Shown here: in pieces, positions 1 through 9,150 of the stretch
Position numbering within the stretch: position 1 is the stretch's first letter
How the letters are laid out: the number at the start of each line of letters is the position of its first letter
Assembly: GCF_000428905.1 (NCBI RefSeq)
Contig: NZ_KE386814.1
Coordinates: 489,758 to 553,757 of the forward strand
DNA from: Brumicola pallidula DSM 14239 = ACAM 615
GTDB taxonomy: Bacteria > Pseudomonadota > Gammaproteobacteria > Enterobacterales > Alteromonadaceae
Direction of reading: 5' to 3'
DNA length: 64,000 bases
Notes under the pieces: model-generated
Told to the model about the DNA's origin: nothing
Database searches by the model: none
What the model saw: only the letters and a program-made list of their open reading frames with translations
Made by a program: the position numbers and the translations under genes

Positions 1-35
1 AATCTGTGAGCAGTACTTATTCTCAGTAACACTAA

Positions 36-158
36 CAATTTAATAATGACCGGACTGCGGGATTTGCTAAATTGTCATTTGGAGATACAATTGCAAACGA
101 ATCTACGAGGTACAATAGACTAGATGTTAATGAATTTAATTACCCTTACAGATACTAA
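36..158 (+). other. Possible 3' remnant of a coding sequence
   Basis: One frame is open for about 40 codons (from just after a stop at 33-35 to TAA at 156-158) and reads like a protein C-terminus ending in NEFNYPYRY. There is no start codon or RBS, and I recognise no family. It could be the decayed tail of a gene disrupted near the IS element, or chance. The rest of 159-505 is AT-rich, and I see no gene in it apart from a pentanucleotide repeat. Confidence 0.2.
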
Positions 159-217
159 AGTTACGCTGGAAAAGTTAAATATGCAGAGCAATTAGAGAGA
201 CGGCACAATATATTCCC

Positions 218-250
218 AAAATAAAATAAAATAAAATAAAATAAAATAAA
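218..250. repeat. ATAAA pentanucleotide tandem repeat
   Basis: Six perfect consecutive ATAAA units (221-250), preceded by three further A residues. It lies in non-coding sequence about 300 bp upstream of the degenerate IS element. Such arrays change copy number by replication slippage. No promoter elements are positioned around it to suggest phase variation of a neighbour. Confidence 0.9.
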
Positions 251-505
251 CATGTGCTAGCGTCGATTGAATTCGAGACAAATCCTGAAGAAGAGGTCAA
301 TAAAATTTTTAATTTTATTAGGTTAAATTTAAAAATTTGATTATAAATTCGTAGTCGCAAATTGAATAAGGAGCCAACCGCGGCAATACAATAGATGAAA
401 AAAAGACAGCAACTATTATCTCTTTTTAAGCCTTTGAATGATAGGTTATTCGCCATACTCGGATGATGTTTTAATCGGCAGAGGAAGGTTACACTATTAA
501 TTTGA

Positions 506-1006
506 ACGCATAAGTTAAAATTCTACTCTTTTTAATTTAAAGAGGCGATTTTAGCAAAGCTCTTTAGCACCGAGATGTCGGTGCTGGCTTTTTCAAAACA
601 AGAAGGCATAAATTCAGGAACGATATATAGTTGGGTAAAGCGATTTAAACAAGCAGGTAGCGGTTTGCCTAAACCAACAATAGCGGATAAGTGGTCAGCA
701 GAAGAAAAGTTTGCTGTTGTCGCTGAAACATTGGCGCTCACTGAAATTGAGTTAAGTGAGTATTGCCGAACTAAAGGGCTATATCCTGAGCAAGTGAAGT
801 CTTGGAAGCACGCCTGCATTGCTGGAAATACCCACAGTAAAAGAGGACGACCAGGCACAAGTGCAGAGCAAAAAGCGGACAAGAAACGCATAAAATCGCT
901 TGAGCGAGAGTTACACAGAAAGGAAAAAGCACTTGCTGAGACAGCCGCCTTATTGGTGCTAAGAAAAAAGTTCAATGCCTACTGGGAGGGCAAAGAGGAA
1001 GATTAA
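506..1006 (+). pseudogene. IS3-family OrfA (HTH transposase subunit), interrupted N-terminus
   Basis: The OrfA-like protein has an N-terminal helix-turn-helix (about residues 1-30 from the ATG at 575, motif GTIYSWVKRF), a second HTH-like part (ELSEYCRTKGLYPEQVKSW) and a C-terminal coiled coil rich in Lys/Glu before LLVLRKKF. The same frame continues upstream of the ATG as FKEAILAKLFSTEM, which is typical of the family N-terminus. It is broken by TAA at 533-535, after KFYSF, at the place where homologues usually have Glu (…EFKEA). The intact part from 575 is 143 aa. I infer a GAA-to-TAA nonsense change that removes the native start region. Confidence 0.65.
964..970 (+). other. Putative -1 programmed frameshift heptamer (A AAA AAG)
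   Basis: Near the end of orfA lies A AAA AAG in the correct phase relative to orfA codons (AGA, AAA, AAG). Slipping back one base enters the orfB frame, which is open from here through 1012 with no stop. IS3-family elements make the OrfAB transposase by -1 frameshifting at such A-rich heptamers. I did not verify a downstream stimulatory structure. Confidence 0.55.
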
Positions 1007-1011
1007 CCACA

Positions 1012-2046
1012 TTGGTAGAAAGAGTGAAACACGCCGATTGGATAGCCCAGGCCGTGTTGGCAGGCGCAAGACAAGAAGAGGCATGCAAGACCATTGGTTT
1101 AACCGCCAGAACCTTGCAGCGATGGCAGCAGACAGGTGAAATAGTCGAAGACAAAAGACCTAGTTCATTGCGGCCAGTACCGCTCAATAGATTAAGCAAC
1201 GGAGAAGAGTTAGCGATAGTTGAAGTGTGTAATGAAAAGGAGTTTGCATCGTTACCACCCAGCCAAATTGTGCCGATGCTGGCGGATAGAGGCGAATATA
1301 TTGCCTCTGAATCTAGCTTCTATAGGATATTGCACAAGCTGAATATGGTGCATCATCGAGGCCGCACAAACGAGCGCCAAAAGCGCAGTAAACCACGGTG
1401 CCTTGTGGCGTCAAAAGCCAATGAAGTCTGGAGCTGGGACATTAGTTATATGGCAACTAGAGTAATAGGTCAGCACTATTATTTATACATGATTGAAGAT
1501 ATATTCAGCCGTAAAATAGTCGGCTGGGAAGTACACGAAAACGAAACGGGTGAGTTGGCGGCAGAGCTGCTTCAACGCGCCGCATTAAGTGAGAAATGCG
1601 ATAAAGATTCATTAGTGCTGCACTCGGATAACGGCGCACCAATGAAAAGCATGACCATGCAGGCAAAGATGTGTGATTTAGGCATGGCTGGCTCGCGCAG
1701 CAGACCAAGTGTTAGTAATGATAACCCTTATTCTGAGTCGTTGTTTAGAACAGTGAAATACAATCCTAAATGACCGTCAGAAGGGTTTTCTGACCTTGAG
1801 CATACACGAAGTTGGACTTTACAGTTCGTCAATTGGTACAACTATGAACATCGTCACAGCGGCATAAAGTTCGTGACACCACACCAAAGGCACATTGGTG
1901 AAGGCGTTAATATTTTAGCGAAAAGACAGTCGCTTTATAAAACAAAGCGCAACGAAAACCCAGGTAGATGGTCAGGAAATTCGCGAAACTGGCAACCAGC
2001 AGGTAATGTTCTGCTAAACCCGGATGTAAATAACGAATTAATTTAA
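1012..2046 (+). pseudogene. IS3-family OrfB (DDE integrase-core transposase) with in-frame TGA
   Basis: The frame is open from 1012 (TTG) to TAA at 2044-2046, about 344 codons, but TGA interrupts it at 1771-1773. Order: HTH segment (ARTLQRWQQTGE), HTH_21-like linker, then the rve core with the DDE residues: Asp in WSWDISY, Asp in LHSDNGAP and Glu in YSESLFRT. The break falls right after KYNPK, where relatives read YCPKWPSEGF, so TGG (Trp) has become TGA. Downstream codons still encode the expected NWYNYEHRHSGI tail. All three catalytic residues precede the stop, but the lost tail is normally required. Recent decay is likely, because only this stop separates two well-conserved parts. Confidence 0.8.
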
Positions 2047-2154
2047 TGAATCAAGCGACAACTGGTTTGACAAACACCGTAAGAATGTAATTCTATTTGC
2101 GAATACAGGTTAAAAAAGTATCTTGCATGAGATGAAAACCTGAGGATATTGAAA

Positions 2155-3270
2155 ATGATAAACGTGGCGATTGTGCACAGTGTAGCCAAGATAGGTGGAG
2201 CAGAACGTGTTTCTCAGATGCTATTAAGTAACATAAACCCTGAATGTTTTAAATTCTATCTTGTTTGTCCAAAAGACGGTCCCCTCAAAGAATGGGCAAA
2301 TGAAAACAATATTAGTTTTTCAATGTTACCATTAACGCAACCGAGTATTTCCAATCCATTAGTTACAATTAAACAAGCTATTAAATGGAAAAATTGGCTG
2401 CAAAAAAACAGTATACACATCGTTCATACTGCCGATCCATATTGCACAAGAGCTATTTCAATTGCAGCCAAATTAGCTGGGGTAAAATTACTTTCTCATT
2501 ATCACTTTCCGTTTTCCTTTGAGCAACTATCATGGTTGCTCAAAAGACTTCCTAAACCATATGTAAGTGTATTTTGCAGCGAAGATCTAAAGCAAGATGT
2601 TGGTAGGCATCTCGCGAAAATAACCCCAAAAATGAGGCTGGAAACGATCCATAATGGTGTAGATGTAGAGCGTTTTATGCCTACTCAAAGGTTAAAGCGA
2701 GATTCTATTGATATAGGTATTGTGGCTAACTTACAAGAGCGAAAAGGTCACGATGACTTCCTTGACATGGCTTATATTTTATCTAAAAAACATAAGGATC
2801 TACATTTTCACATAATTGGTGGTGATATCCTAGAAGAGCCCCGCGAAGTCTATCTAAAAGCAAAGGCCAATGATCTTGGTTTAACAGGAATTACGACATT
2901 CCATGGACAAGTGCCTGATGTACTAAGCCGGATAGATGCACTTGACATAGTCGTTTGTGCATCGCATCAAGAGGCTTTTCCAATAGCAATTTTAGAAGCT
3001 ATGGCGATGCAAAAGGCAATTGTGAGTACGGATATTAACGGCATTCCAGAAGCCATAGAGCATGATAAAACTGGTTTGCTAGTACCTGCATATAGTCCTG
3101 AAAAACTTGCGGAAGCAATAGAGTTGTTACTAGGTAATCCAAAAAAATGTGAGCAGCTAGCATTAGCCGCGCGTGAAAACGTCGTAGAACAGTTTAACAA
3201 ATTTGTTTTTATTTCAAAGTTTGAAAATCTATATATGGATGTATATCAAGCTAATAAGTATCGATTATAA
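2155..3270 (+). CDS. Glycosyltransferase family 4 (GT-B fold)
   Basis: Cytoplasmic or membrane-associated transferase of a sugar from a nucleotide donor to a growing lipid-linked glycan. It has an N-terminal GT4-type segment (IGGAERVSQMLL, typical GGAE motif near residue 17) and a C-terminal group-1 donor-binding domain with HQEAFPIAILEAMAMQK, which contains the EX7E-type motif, followed by NGIPEAI and DKTGLLV. The start is set at ATG 2155: GAGGA at 2142-2146 is 8 nt upstream, whereas the alternative TTG at 2149 is too close. Length (371 aa) is normal for GT4. It is alone on the plus strand here, right after the IS, and convergent with the O-ligase gene. Donor and acceptor cannot be read from sequence. 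Confidence 0.9.
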   Translation: MINVAIVHSVAKIGGAERVSQMLLSNINPECFKFYLVCPKDGPLKEWANENNISFSMLPLTQPSISNPLVTIKQAIKWKNWLQKNSIHIVHTADPYCTRAISIAAKLAGVKLLSHYHFPFSFEQLSWLLKRLPKPYVSVFCSEDLKQDVGRHLAKITPKMRLETIHNGVDVERFMPTQRLKRDSIDIGIVANLQERKGHDDFLDMAYILSKKHKDLHFHIIGGDILEEPREVYLKAKANDLGLTGITTFHGQVPDVLSRIDALDIVVCASHQEAFPIAILEAMAMQKAIVSTDINGIPEAIEHDKTGLLVPAYSPEKLAEAIELLLGNPKKCEQLALAARENVVEQFNKFVFISKFENLYMDVYQANKYRL

Positions 3271-3338
3271 AATAGGTTTAAGCATATATTGGTCAAGATT
3301 TTTCGATAAAAAAGTATCTAGGTCATTTTAGACTCTGT

Positions 3339-4742
3339 TTAACGAGTGAAGTGTTGAACTTCAGCACTTTCTATTGTCTCTCGCCTATCTATATTTTCAA
3401 CGGAAGCGGCTAGTTTTAGTTCTTTTTCAAAAACAAACCGCTTAGCTAAATTTAACATAAGAATAAAATAAAACGCTTCAAATATAATCATATCCAAAAA
3501 TAACGCAGCAACAAAATACGCTATTAATGCACAAGCACAACTTTTATCAACAAAATCAAGAATTGGGTACTTTTCAATTTTATTTTTCTTACAATATTGA
3601 AAATTCTTATAGTTAAACCAGAACATTGATAAAAATAGTAAGCCGACAGGCAAACCTGTATTTGCTGAAAAATTGATAAATGTATTGTGAGCAACATGAA
3701 CAGATTCTCCGGGAAATAACTGCATTGAGGCCATTTGGAAACGTTGAGGACCTGCACCTAATAGAGGATACTCTAAGATTAATTTTTTGCCTACCATCCA
3801 AGATACTAGCCGAGGATTCAGTGGCTCTTCTGTTTGTTGTCTAGCTTTGTCAGCAGTATCGCTAGTCCTACTGAGCATAATACCACCTTGAGTAAGAGCA
3901 GCGGCAACAAAGCCAACTAAAATGAATTGCTTAAATAGTCCCACATGTTTAAAATTTAGAGCATTTAACCCCTCGACTTTATGTGAACCAAGCATTCTTA
4001 GGGTGGCAAACGTAGTTACCGCCAACGCAATCATTGCTCCTCTGGACCCAAATAAAAATATTGAGTGCCATAAAATTGGAATCAATGCTAAACAAAATAA
4101 TTTGAGCATTTTATTCTTTACATAAAAGTAGCCAATGAGGAAAAAAGGCATACCCATTATTACCAAAGCAGAAAGGGCATTTTGATCACCAATACTCGTG
4201 CCTCTTGGACTGTTCAAGCGACCATCAGTGAACATATCCCACCGATTACTAAAATACATGTCATTAGCCCAATAAACGTAATAAACAGTTATAAAAGCAA
4301 ACATAATACAAAGATTTTTAAACGCTTTTTCATACATTGCTTGGTTACTTAAAATACCCAAACCAACAAAATAAAGTATAACAATTGTGTTCATTGCACT
4401 AAGAACAATTTCGGATTTAACGCCTGCAAAGTAATTAGGGAAAGGACTCAATGAGTCCGATATATGCATTAATATCCACATCGTTACCAACGCTAAATTT
4501 TGCTTTGATTTATAAATTGCAAAATCGACTTGCCCTGAAATCATCGATTTCATAAGCGCTAATATACTGGCAATTGCTAATATTTTTGATACTGAAATTG
4601 AAAATTCAGGGAATGTCCATGGCCATATAAATTGTGGTTGCATAATTCCGTTTAGATAATAAAATAATAGTGGAACCCATGGATTAAGAAACAGTGATAT
4701 AATTGAATACAGGAGTAATAAATAGACGGTAATTTTTAACAA
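3339..4742 (-). CDS. O-antigen ligase/polymerase-like membrane protein (probable exosortase-A-associated O-glycosylation ligase)
   Basis: Polytopic inner-membrane protein (about 467 aa, roughly 11-12 hydrophobic segments) of the Wzy/WaaL O-antigen ligase superfamily. The long periplasmic loop near residues 290-350 carries NPRLVSWMVGKKLILEYPLLGAGPQ…HNTFINFSANTG, the typical family signature (GxGP and HN). The N-terminus (NPWVPLLFYYLNGIMQPQFIWPW) resembles the putative O-glycosylation ligases found with exosortase A. It probably joins or polymerises the exported glycan in the periplasm. The start is TTG at 4742 with no clear RBS and no ATG before residue 34, so the exact N-terminus is uncertain. 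It is separated from the other minus-strand sugar genes by the HzsA-like gene. Confidence 0.75.
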   Translation of the reverse strand: MLKITVYLLLLYSIISLFLNPWVPLLFYYLNGIMQPQFIWPWTFPEFSISVSKILAIASILALMKSMISGQVDFAIYKSKQNLALVTMWILMHISDSLSPFPNYFAGVKSEIVLSAMNTIVILYFVGLGILSNQAMYEKAFKNLCIMFAFITVYYVYWANDMYFSNRWDMFTDGRLNSPRGTSIGDQNALSALVIMGMPFFLIGYFYVKNKMLKLFCLALIPILWHSIFLFGSRGAMIALAVTTFATLRMLGSHKVEGLNALNFKHVGLFKQFILVGFVAAALTQGGIMLSRTSDTADKARQQTEEPLNPRLVSWMVGKKLILEYPLLGAGPQRFQMASMQLFPGESVHVAHNTFINFSANTGLPVGLLFLSMFWFNYKNFQYCKKNKIEKYPILDFVDKSCACALIAYFVAALFLDMIIFEAFYFILMLNLAKRFVFEKELKLAASVENIDRRETIESAEVQHFTR

Positions 4743-5151
4743 AATATAAACTCTATATTGATATTAAGGGAGTTTAGCCGCGTGCATATGTTTGATATTC
4801 TATCAAAGTCTTTATTCATCATATTATTAAATGCACTTTTTTTCATGGAGTTGAACAGCAAACTGTCCATATGGCAAAATTACCAAGTTAGTATTTTTTT
4901 GTGCCATTTTACTATTAAAGTGACAATAACAAAAAATACTCAGACAAACACTATTCTTGTTTTACAAAAAATAAAAGTTGCTGAAAAGCGTTTGCTCTTA
5001 GCCGTTTCCGCAGCTCTGTTCGTTGACAACTAGGAACTAACACGCAATAAGTTTTTCAATTGACGAAAAATTTTTAGAGTAGAATTAAGTTGCAGTGACT
5101 AAATTCAAGCTATTTTTATAGTCACCGCAAACGAAACATCGCTAGTGTATT
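4743..5151. other. Intergenic region, no convincing gene
   Basis: 409 bp of AT-rich sequence between two minus-strand genes. A plus-strand frame of about 90 codons (4758-5033) has no RBS, no domain and low-complexity hydrophobic stretches, so I do not call it. It presumably contains the promoter of the O-ligase gene and the 3' end signals of the HzsA-like gene. I did not find a strong hairpin terminator. Confidence 0.5.
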
Positions 5152-8100
5152 TTAGCCGCCCCAGCTGAATTTGGTAGTTTGAACGTTTTTATTACCTGCC
5201 ATATCCAAGATTTCAACTTTTAAAATATAATTTTTACTCGTTACCATTGATGGCAAATTAAAAGTGATCACATCCCGGTTCGATCGATTAAATTGACTAA
5301 TACTCTGTGCATTTTCAGACTCATCAACAGGATAGAATGAAATCGCTAAACTACTCCAATTTAGGCCAGATTTAGCGTCAGAAAAACCAATGATTGCTTC
5401 ATTTTCAGTGTTTTCTCCTCGTTTTGGCTGATGAATATTAATTACAGGCAGTTGGTAATCATCTGTGTAGCGAAAGCCGCCTTGACCAGACATATTCAAT
5501 TCAGGGAAATCTATTGGGGCACCTAAATCAATCCAACGTGCGACAGTCCTTTTTTCCAAGTCGGTTAGTGACATTGTTGGATGATTTGATGGATAATCTA
5601 CATCATCGTCTCTGTCACTATTTTGTCTGCCATCTAAACGCTCACCCCAAACAATCCAAGTTAGTAGACTTTGTCGCGCTTGCGGTACACGCAAGTATTT
5701 GCTGACTTGCGGTGATTTGTAAATTTTTTCACTATTGTCTGTTATTGCACTATATGCATCAACTAAATTGTCACTTCCATCTAATACTAATGCATTGGTA
5801 TTGGCAGTGTGGCAGGACACACAATTGGCATTAATTACGGGTAAAATATCACGAGTAAATTCAACGCCATAAGAGTATCCAGTTTGCTTCTCAATACCAG
5901 TATCAGCAAATAATGGAATTTCTCCTTGCGTCAAATCCCACAAACCTTCTTGAATAATAGGGTCAGAAAGATCTAAATTCGCTACATTAGAAATAGGCGT
6001 ACCTAATCCAGCTTGAGTGGTAGCAAAATCCAAAGGCTCAATTGAATGTGCATGACAACCACCACAATCTGTCCTTGTTTCGCCTGACTTCACTCCCCTC
6101 CATGTCAACTCGCTAATAACAGTCATTCCATTAGCATCTAAGGTTTGAATAAAAAATGGCGTATCAGCAGGCACTTTTGCTACCCATGAAGTATCAGGAT
6201 TACCTTGTGCATCTATGACGTCAGTATGAGTCAATGGAAACTCGCCTAGTATTTCCCATCTTTCACTATGAAGAGAGCCATAACGAGCGACCACATCGTC
6301 AAGTCGAGTATCTGCTAAATGTCGCTCAATAGAGTCCCAATCACCTCTGTTACGACCTTTACGAATTGGCTTAGTAAAAGGTATCGGGGGGGATACAACA
6401 ATTCGCACACCGTAAATATCTGCATCAGTAACTACTCCTGCTTCGGCCCCTTCGATTTTCCAGTTACCGTCATTTAATTCACGCTTAATGCTTGGCTTAA
6501 ATGGATCCGGAGCACCTTCATTTAGAGGTTCTCTGTTCAGCATCGACGAAGAGCCTACTAATCCAGCTGCTTCACCTATGTTTAATCTGTTATCCAACGC
6601 GTCATACTCGATGATATCAGGCTTTTCTTGGCCGTGTATATCGTAGTAGCTGGCAACAACTCGCGGCCAAATTTCATTGTAATTAGGGTCATCTTTTATC
6701 GCTATTAAAGATGCAGGATCTGTCACTCTAGCGTTAGGGGCATCTTCTATTAAATAAATTCCTGATCTCAATGGCTCACACAAATTTACGGCGCCGTTAC
6801 ATGCAGCGTTAAAATGATTCACTGAGCCAGATGAATAGGCAACTAACAAGCCATCACGAACAGTTGCTGAAGGCATTGAATATTTGCCTGATAAATTTGG
6901 TGCCGGTATGTCTTTACCTGTGGTATGCGGAGTTATGCTTTCAGTTCCCTTTCTGTCAAACTCTCGAAAGCTAATTCTACCTTGTTGACTATGAGTGTAT
7001 GTTGCATCGGAAGATCCGCGTAAAAAGTCTGGGCCCTCTGACTCAATGGGATATTTCATTAATAGACCAAAGCCATAATCAAATGAAGGGTAGTAGTACC
7101 CTGAAACAATACTTCCTTCCGCTAGTTGCGTTGCAAAATGATCTACATTTTTATGATGGTCATGAGGTTCGGTAAATTGCATTAAATTCGTACCATCAGG
7201 GTAGATCGTAAACAATGTCGTCATGGCATAACTAAATTTAGTTCCTGCATCCTGCCACGTAGAGAACATAATCCGTCCATCTTTAAGTTGAAACGGATGC
7301 TGCACTAAATGTAAATTGCCAGTTTCAAGTAAACGCAAATTAGACAATTCTTTAGTACTTGCTGTCCCGTCGTGATCATCTATTACATAAAGTTGTTGGA
7401 CACTGCCTTTTACAATAGCGTTGGTGTGTGCCCGAAACGCTGTTAGTGCAGAACGATTCGAGGTAAAAACAATACGCCCATCAGCAAGAGGAGCTGGAGC
7501 CATGTCGCGAATACCTCTGACACTTCCTTGATCATGTTCTGGTGTATTATTGTTAGAGTACAGTGAAGAATCAAAGCCATCATTAAAAGTCAAACGTATA
7601 GGTTCATAATTACCCTCACTAAGGTTAATTTTATAAATCCAACTGGCAGATTCGATTGTCGGTTCTTCTATCAAAGAGTAATAAACCGTTTTGCCATCAA
7701 ATGATATAAAAGGGTCCATGACACTACATTGCTCACAATCTACCAGCAGGACTTCACTACCGTCACTTTTTAATAACATTAAATCCGCACCAGCAGCGAT
7801 ATCATAAGCATGTTCACCCTGCGGTATATTTATAAATTGATCCTCATCGCTCTCGTTTGGATACCTGACATAAACGATATCGTAAGCCGTTTCTTCACAA
7901 TTAATCGCTACATTGGTCACATTGTCATTCAAAACTTGTCCAGCAGCATTGCTTACACTGCAAGTTAATGTTTGAGGTTGAAGTGCAACAATCACTTCGT
8001 AATCTGAGCCACTTGGGAAATCTGTGGTGAAAACAAAACTACCATCTACATCAATCGTGATTTCTTCGGCTAAGTTGCTTTGTATCACAAGTTGAGAAGT

Positions 8101-8874
8101 GACAAGGCCTGTTACACTTCCACTGACGCTATAACTTGCGGATGGGGGAGGTGTAGGTGGCGGCGGAGGCGGTGCTGGCGCTGGCGCATTATTCTCACAG
8201 ATTATAGATACGTTAGTCACATCTTCATCCGCAACTTGGCCATTAGCATTACTTATGCTGCAAGTTTGGGCTTCAGGCTGAATTGCAATTAGTACTTGGT
8301 AATTCGTTCCATTCTCGAACGCAGTAGGAAAAACAAAACCACCGTCAGTTTCAATTATTATTTCGTCGCCTAGGTTACTTTGTATTACAACTTGAGAAGC
8401 GATGAGGCCTGCCACACTGCCACTAATATTATATTCGCTCTCGACTGGAGGCGGCGGAGGTGGCGTATTACCGACACAATTTATAGCAACATCAGTCACA
8501 TTTTGATTGGAAACTTGACCACTAGCATTATTTAAGGTGCAAGTCTGGGTTTGAGGCTGAAGTGTAATTACTACCTCGTAATTCGTTCCGTTCTCAAAAT
8601 CTGTAGGGAAAACAAAACTGCCATCTGCATCAATTGTGATTTCGTCAGCTAAATTGCTCTGTATTACAAGGTTGGAAGCAACAAGGCCCGATACAGTGCC
8701 ACTAACGCTGTATTCGTTCACGATTGCGGGCGGCGTCGCCGCCGGTGGAGATTCTGTGGCAACGTCCCCGGTGCCACCTCCGCCACAAGCGCTTATTAAG
8801 ACTAGAGTTGATAATATAAAAGTGATGTTAATTAGTCTCACGAAATTCCCCATTAATTTCCAATATGAATGCAA
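5152..8874 (-). CDS. HzsA-like multidomain lipoprotein with two c-type haem motifs and three N-terminal repeats
   Basis: Exported lipoprotein of 1240 aa. The lipobox is LISAC (Cys30), followed by a Gly-rich linker. Three copies of an approximately 79-residue beta-rich domain follow (about 55-133, 148-226, 248-326), each opening with Y(S/N)(V/I)SG and ending near INC/IIC, joined by Pro-rich linkers. From about residue 330 comes a large propeller-like region beginning YDIVYVRYPN that resembles the alpha subunit of hydrazine synthase (HZS_alpha family). CGGCH at 937-941 and CVSCH at 1018-1022 are two c-type haem attachment sites in the C-terminal part. The extreme C-terminus resembles a carbohydrate-binding or Ig-like domain. 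The function is unknown: a HzsA-like fold outside anammox bacteria does not imply hydrazine synthesis, and no partner subunits are adjacent. A 276-bp AT-rich gap upstream (8875-9150) should hold its promoter. Confidence 0.8.
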   Translation of the reverse strand: MHSYWKLMGNFVRLINITFILSTLVLISACGGGGTGDVATESPPAATPPAIVNEYSVSGTVSGLVASNLVIQSNLADEITIDADGSFVFPTDFENGTNYEVVITLQPQTQTCTLNNASGQVSNQNVTDVAINCVGNTPPPPPPVESEYNISGSVAGLIASQVVIQSNLGDEIIIETDGGFVFPTAFENGTNYQVLIAIQPEAQTCSISNANGQVADEDVTNVSIICENNAPAPAPPPPPPTPPPSASYSVSGSVTGLVTSQLVIQSNLAEEITIDVDGSFVFTTDFPSGSDYEVIVALQPQTLTCSVSNAAGQVLNDNVTNVAINCEETAYDIVYVRYPNESDEDQFINIPQGEHAYDIAAGADLMLLKSDGSEVLLVDCEQCSVMDPFISFDGKTVYYSLIEEPTIESASWIYKINLSEGNYEPIRLTFNDGFDSSLYSNNNTPEHDQGSVRGIRDMAPAPLADGRIVFTSNRSALTAFRAHTNAIVKGSVQQLYVIDDHDGTASTKELSNLRLLETGNLHLVQHPFQLKDGRIMFSTWQDAGTKFSYAMTTLFTIYPDGTNLMQFTEPHDHHKNVDHFATQLAEGSIVSGYYYPSFDYGFGLLMKYPIESEGPDFLRGSSDATYTHSQQGRISFREFDRKGTESITPHTTGKDIPAPNLSGKYSMPSATVRDGLLVAYSSGSVNHFNAACNGAVNLCEPLRSGIYLIEDAPNARVTDPASLIAIKDDPNYNEIWPRVVASYYDIHGQEKPDIIEYDALDNRLNIGEAAGLVGSSSMLNREPLNEGAPDPFKPSIKRELNDGNWKIEGAEAGVVTDADIYGVRIVVSPPIPFTKPIRKGRNRGDWDSIERHLADTRLDDVVARYGSLHSERWEILGEFPLTHTDVIDAQGNPDTSWVAKVPADTPFFIQTLDANGMTVISELTWRGVKSGETRTDCGGCHAHSIEPLDFATTQAGLGTPISNVANLDLSDPIIQEGLWDLTQGEIPLFADTGIEKQTGYSYGVEFTRDILPVINANCVSCHTANTNALVLDGSDNLVDAYSAITDNSEKIYKSPQVSKYLRVPQARQSLLTWIVWGERLDGRQNSDRDDDVDYPSNHPTMSLTDLEKRTVARWIDLGAPIDFPELNMSGQGGFRYTDDYQLPVINIHQPKRGENTENEAIIGFSDAKSGLNWSSLAISFYPVDESENAQSISQFNRSNRDVITFNLPSMVTSKNYILKVEILDMAGNKNVQTTKFSWGG
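7897..8712 (-). repeat. Three tandem approximately 237-bp domain repeats inside the HzsA-like gene
   Basis: Coding repeats at 8476-8712, 8197-8433 and 7897-8133, with Pro-rich linkers (about 45-60 bp) between them. At protein level the copies share VIQSNL(A/G)(D/E)EI, DGSFVF, (S/G)…NYEV-type strands and two Cys each (CxxNNASGQV-like and INC). The similarity extends to DNA level, consistent with internal duplication and possible recombination-driven copy-number change. Confidence 0.85.
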
Positions 8875-9150
8875 ATGCTTCTACTCATGTCGCGTTTGGA
8901 TCCGCGCGTGGGTCAGAGATGGATGATAATGAAATGAATGGGCACAGGGTTATATGTTCCTAGTTAATAGTATAAAAATTTATATATAAAACGGCTGAAA
9001 AAAGAAAAAATATTAGATACGGTTTATTTTACGATTGAAAGCGGAGTGTAAGGGAATGTTCGATGTAATTGATTAATTTAATAAAGAATTGTTTTGTTTG
9101 TTTAACGTATATATTGCAATAATAATTACTTCTTAAGTAGTTTATCACAA

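Larger units (their letters stand above)
506..2046 (+). mobile_element. Degenerate IS3-family insertion sequence
   Basis: Two consecutive ORFs in -1 phase relation encode a helix-turn-helix OrfA and an rve-type DDE OrfB, the hallmark of the IS3 family. Both frames are interrupted by one in-frame stop. I could not find a left inverted repeat matching the likely right end just after orfB (the stretch around 2050-2076), so the left boundary is uncertain and may be eroded. The element sits at the edge of the exopolysaccharide region, just upstream of a glycosyltransferase. The copy appears inactive unless complemented in trans. Confidence 0.8.

Noticed and set aside
175-456. Minus-strand frame of about 93 codons
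   Set aside because: AT-rich, hydrophobic low-complexity translation spanning the ATAAA array; no RBS and no recognisable domain.
1771-1773. Programmed stop-codon readthrough in IS3 orfB
   Set aside because: IS3 elements regulate by -1 frameshift, not TGA readthrough; the stop replaces a conserved Trp, so nonsense mutation is simpler.
4758-5033. Plus-strand frame of about 91 codons between the O-ligase and HzsA-like genes
   Set aside because: No RBS, no domain; typical spurious open frame in AT-rich DNA.
5152-8874. Evidence for anammox hydrazine metabolism
   Set aside because: Only a HzsA-like fold is present, without HzsB/C, hydrazine dehydrogenase or anammox context.
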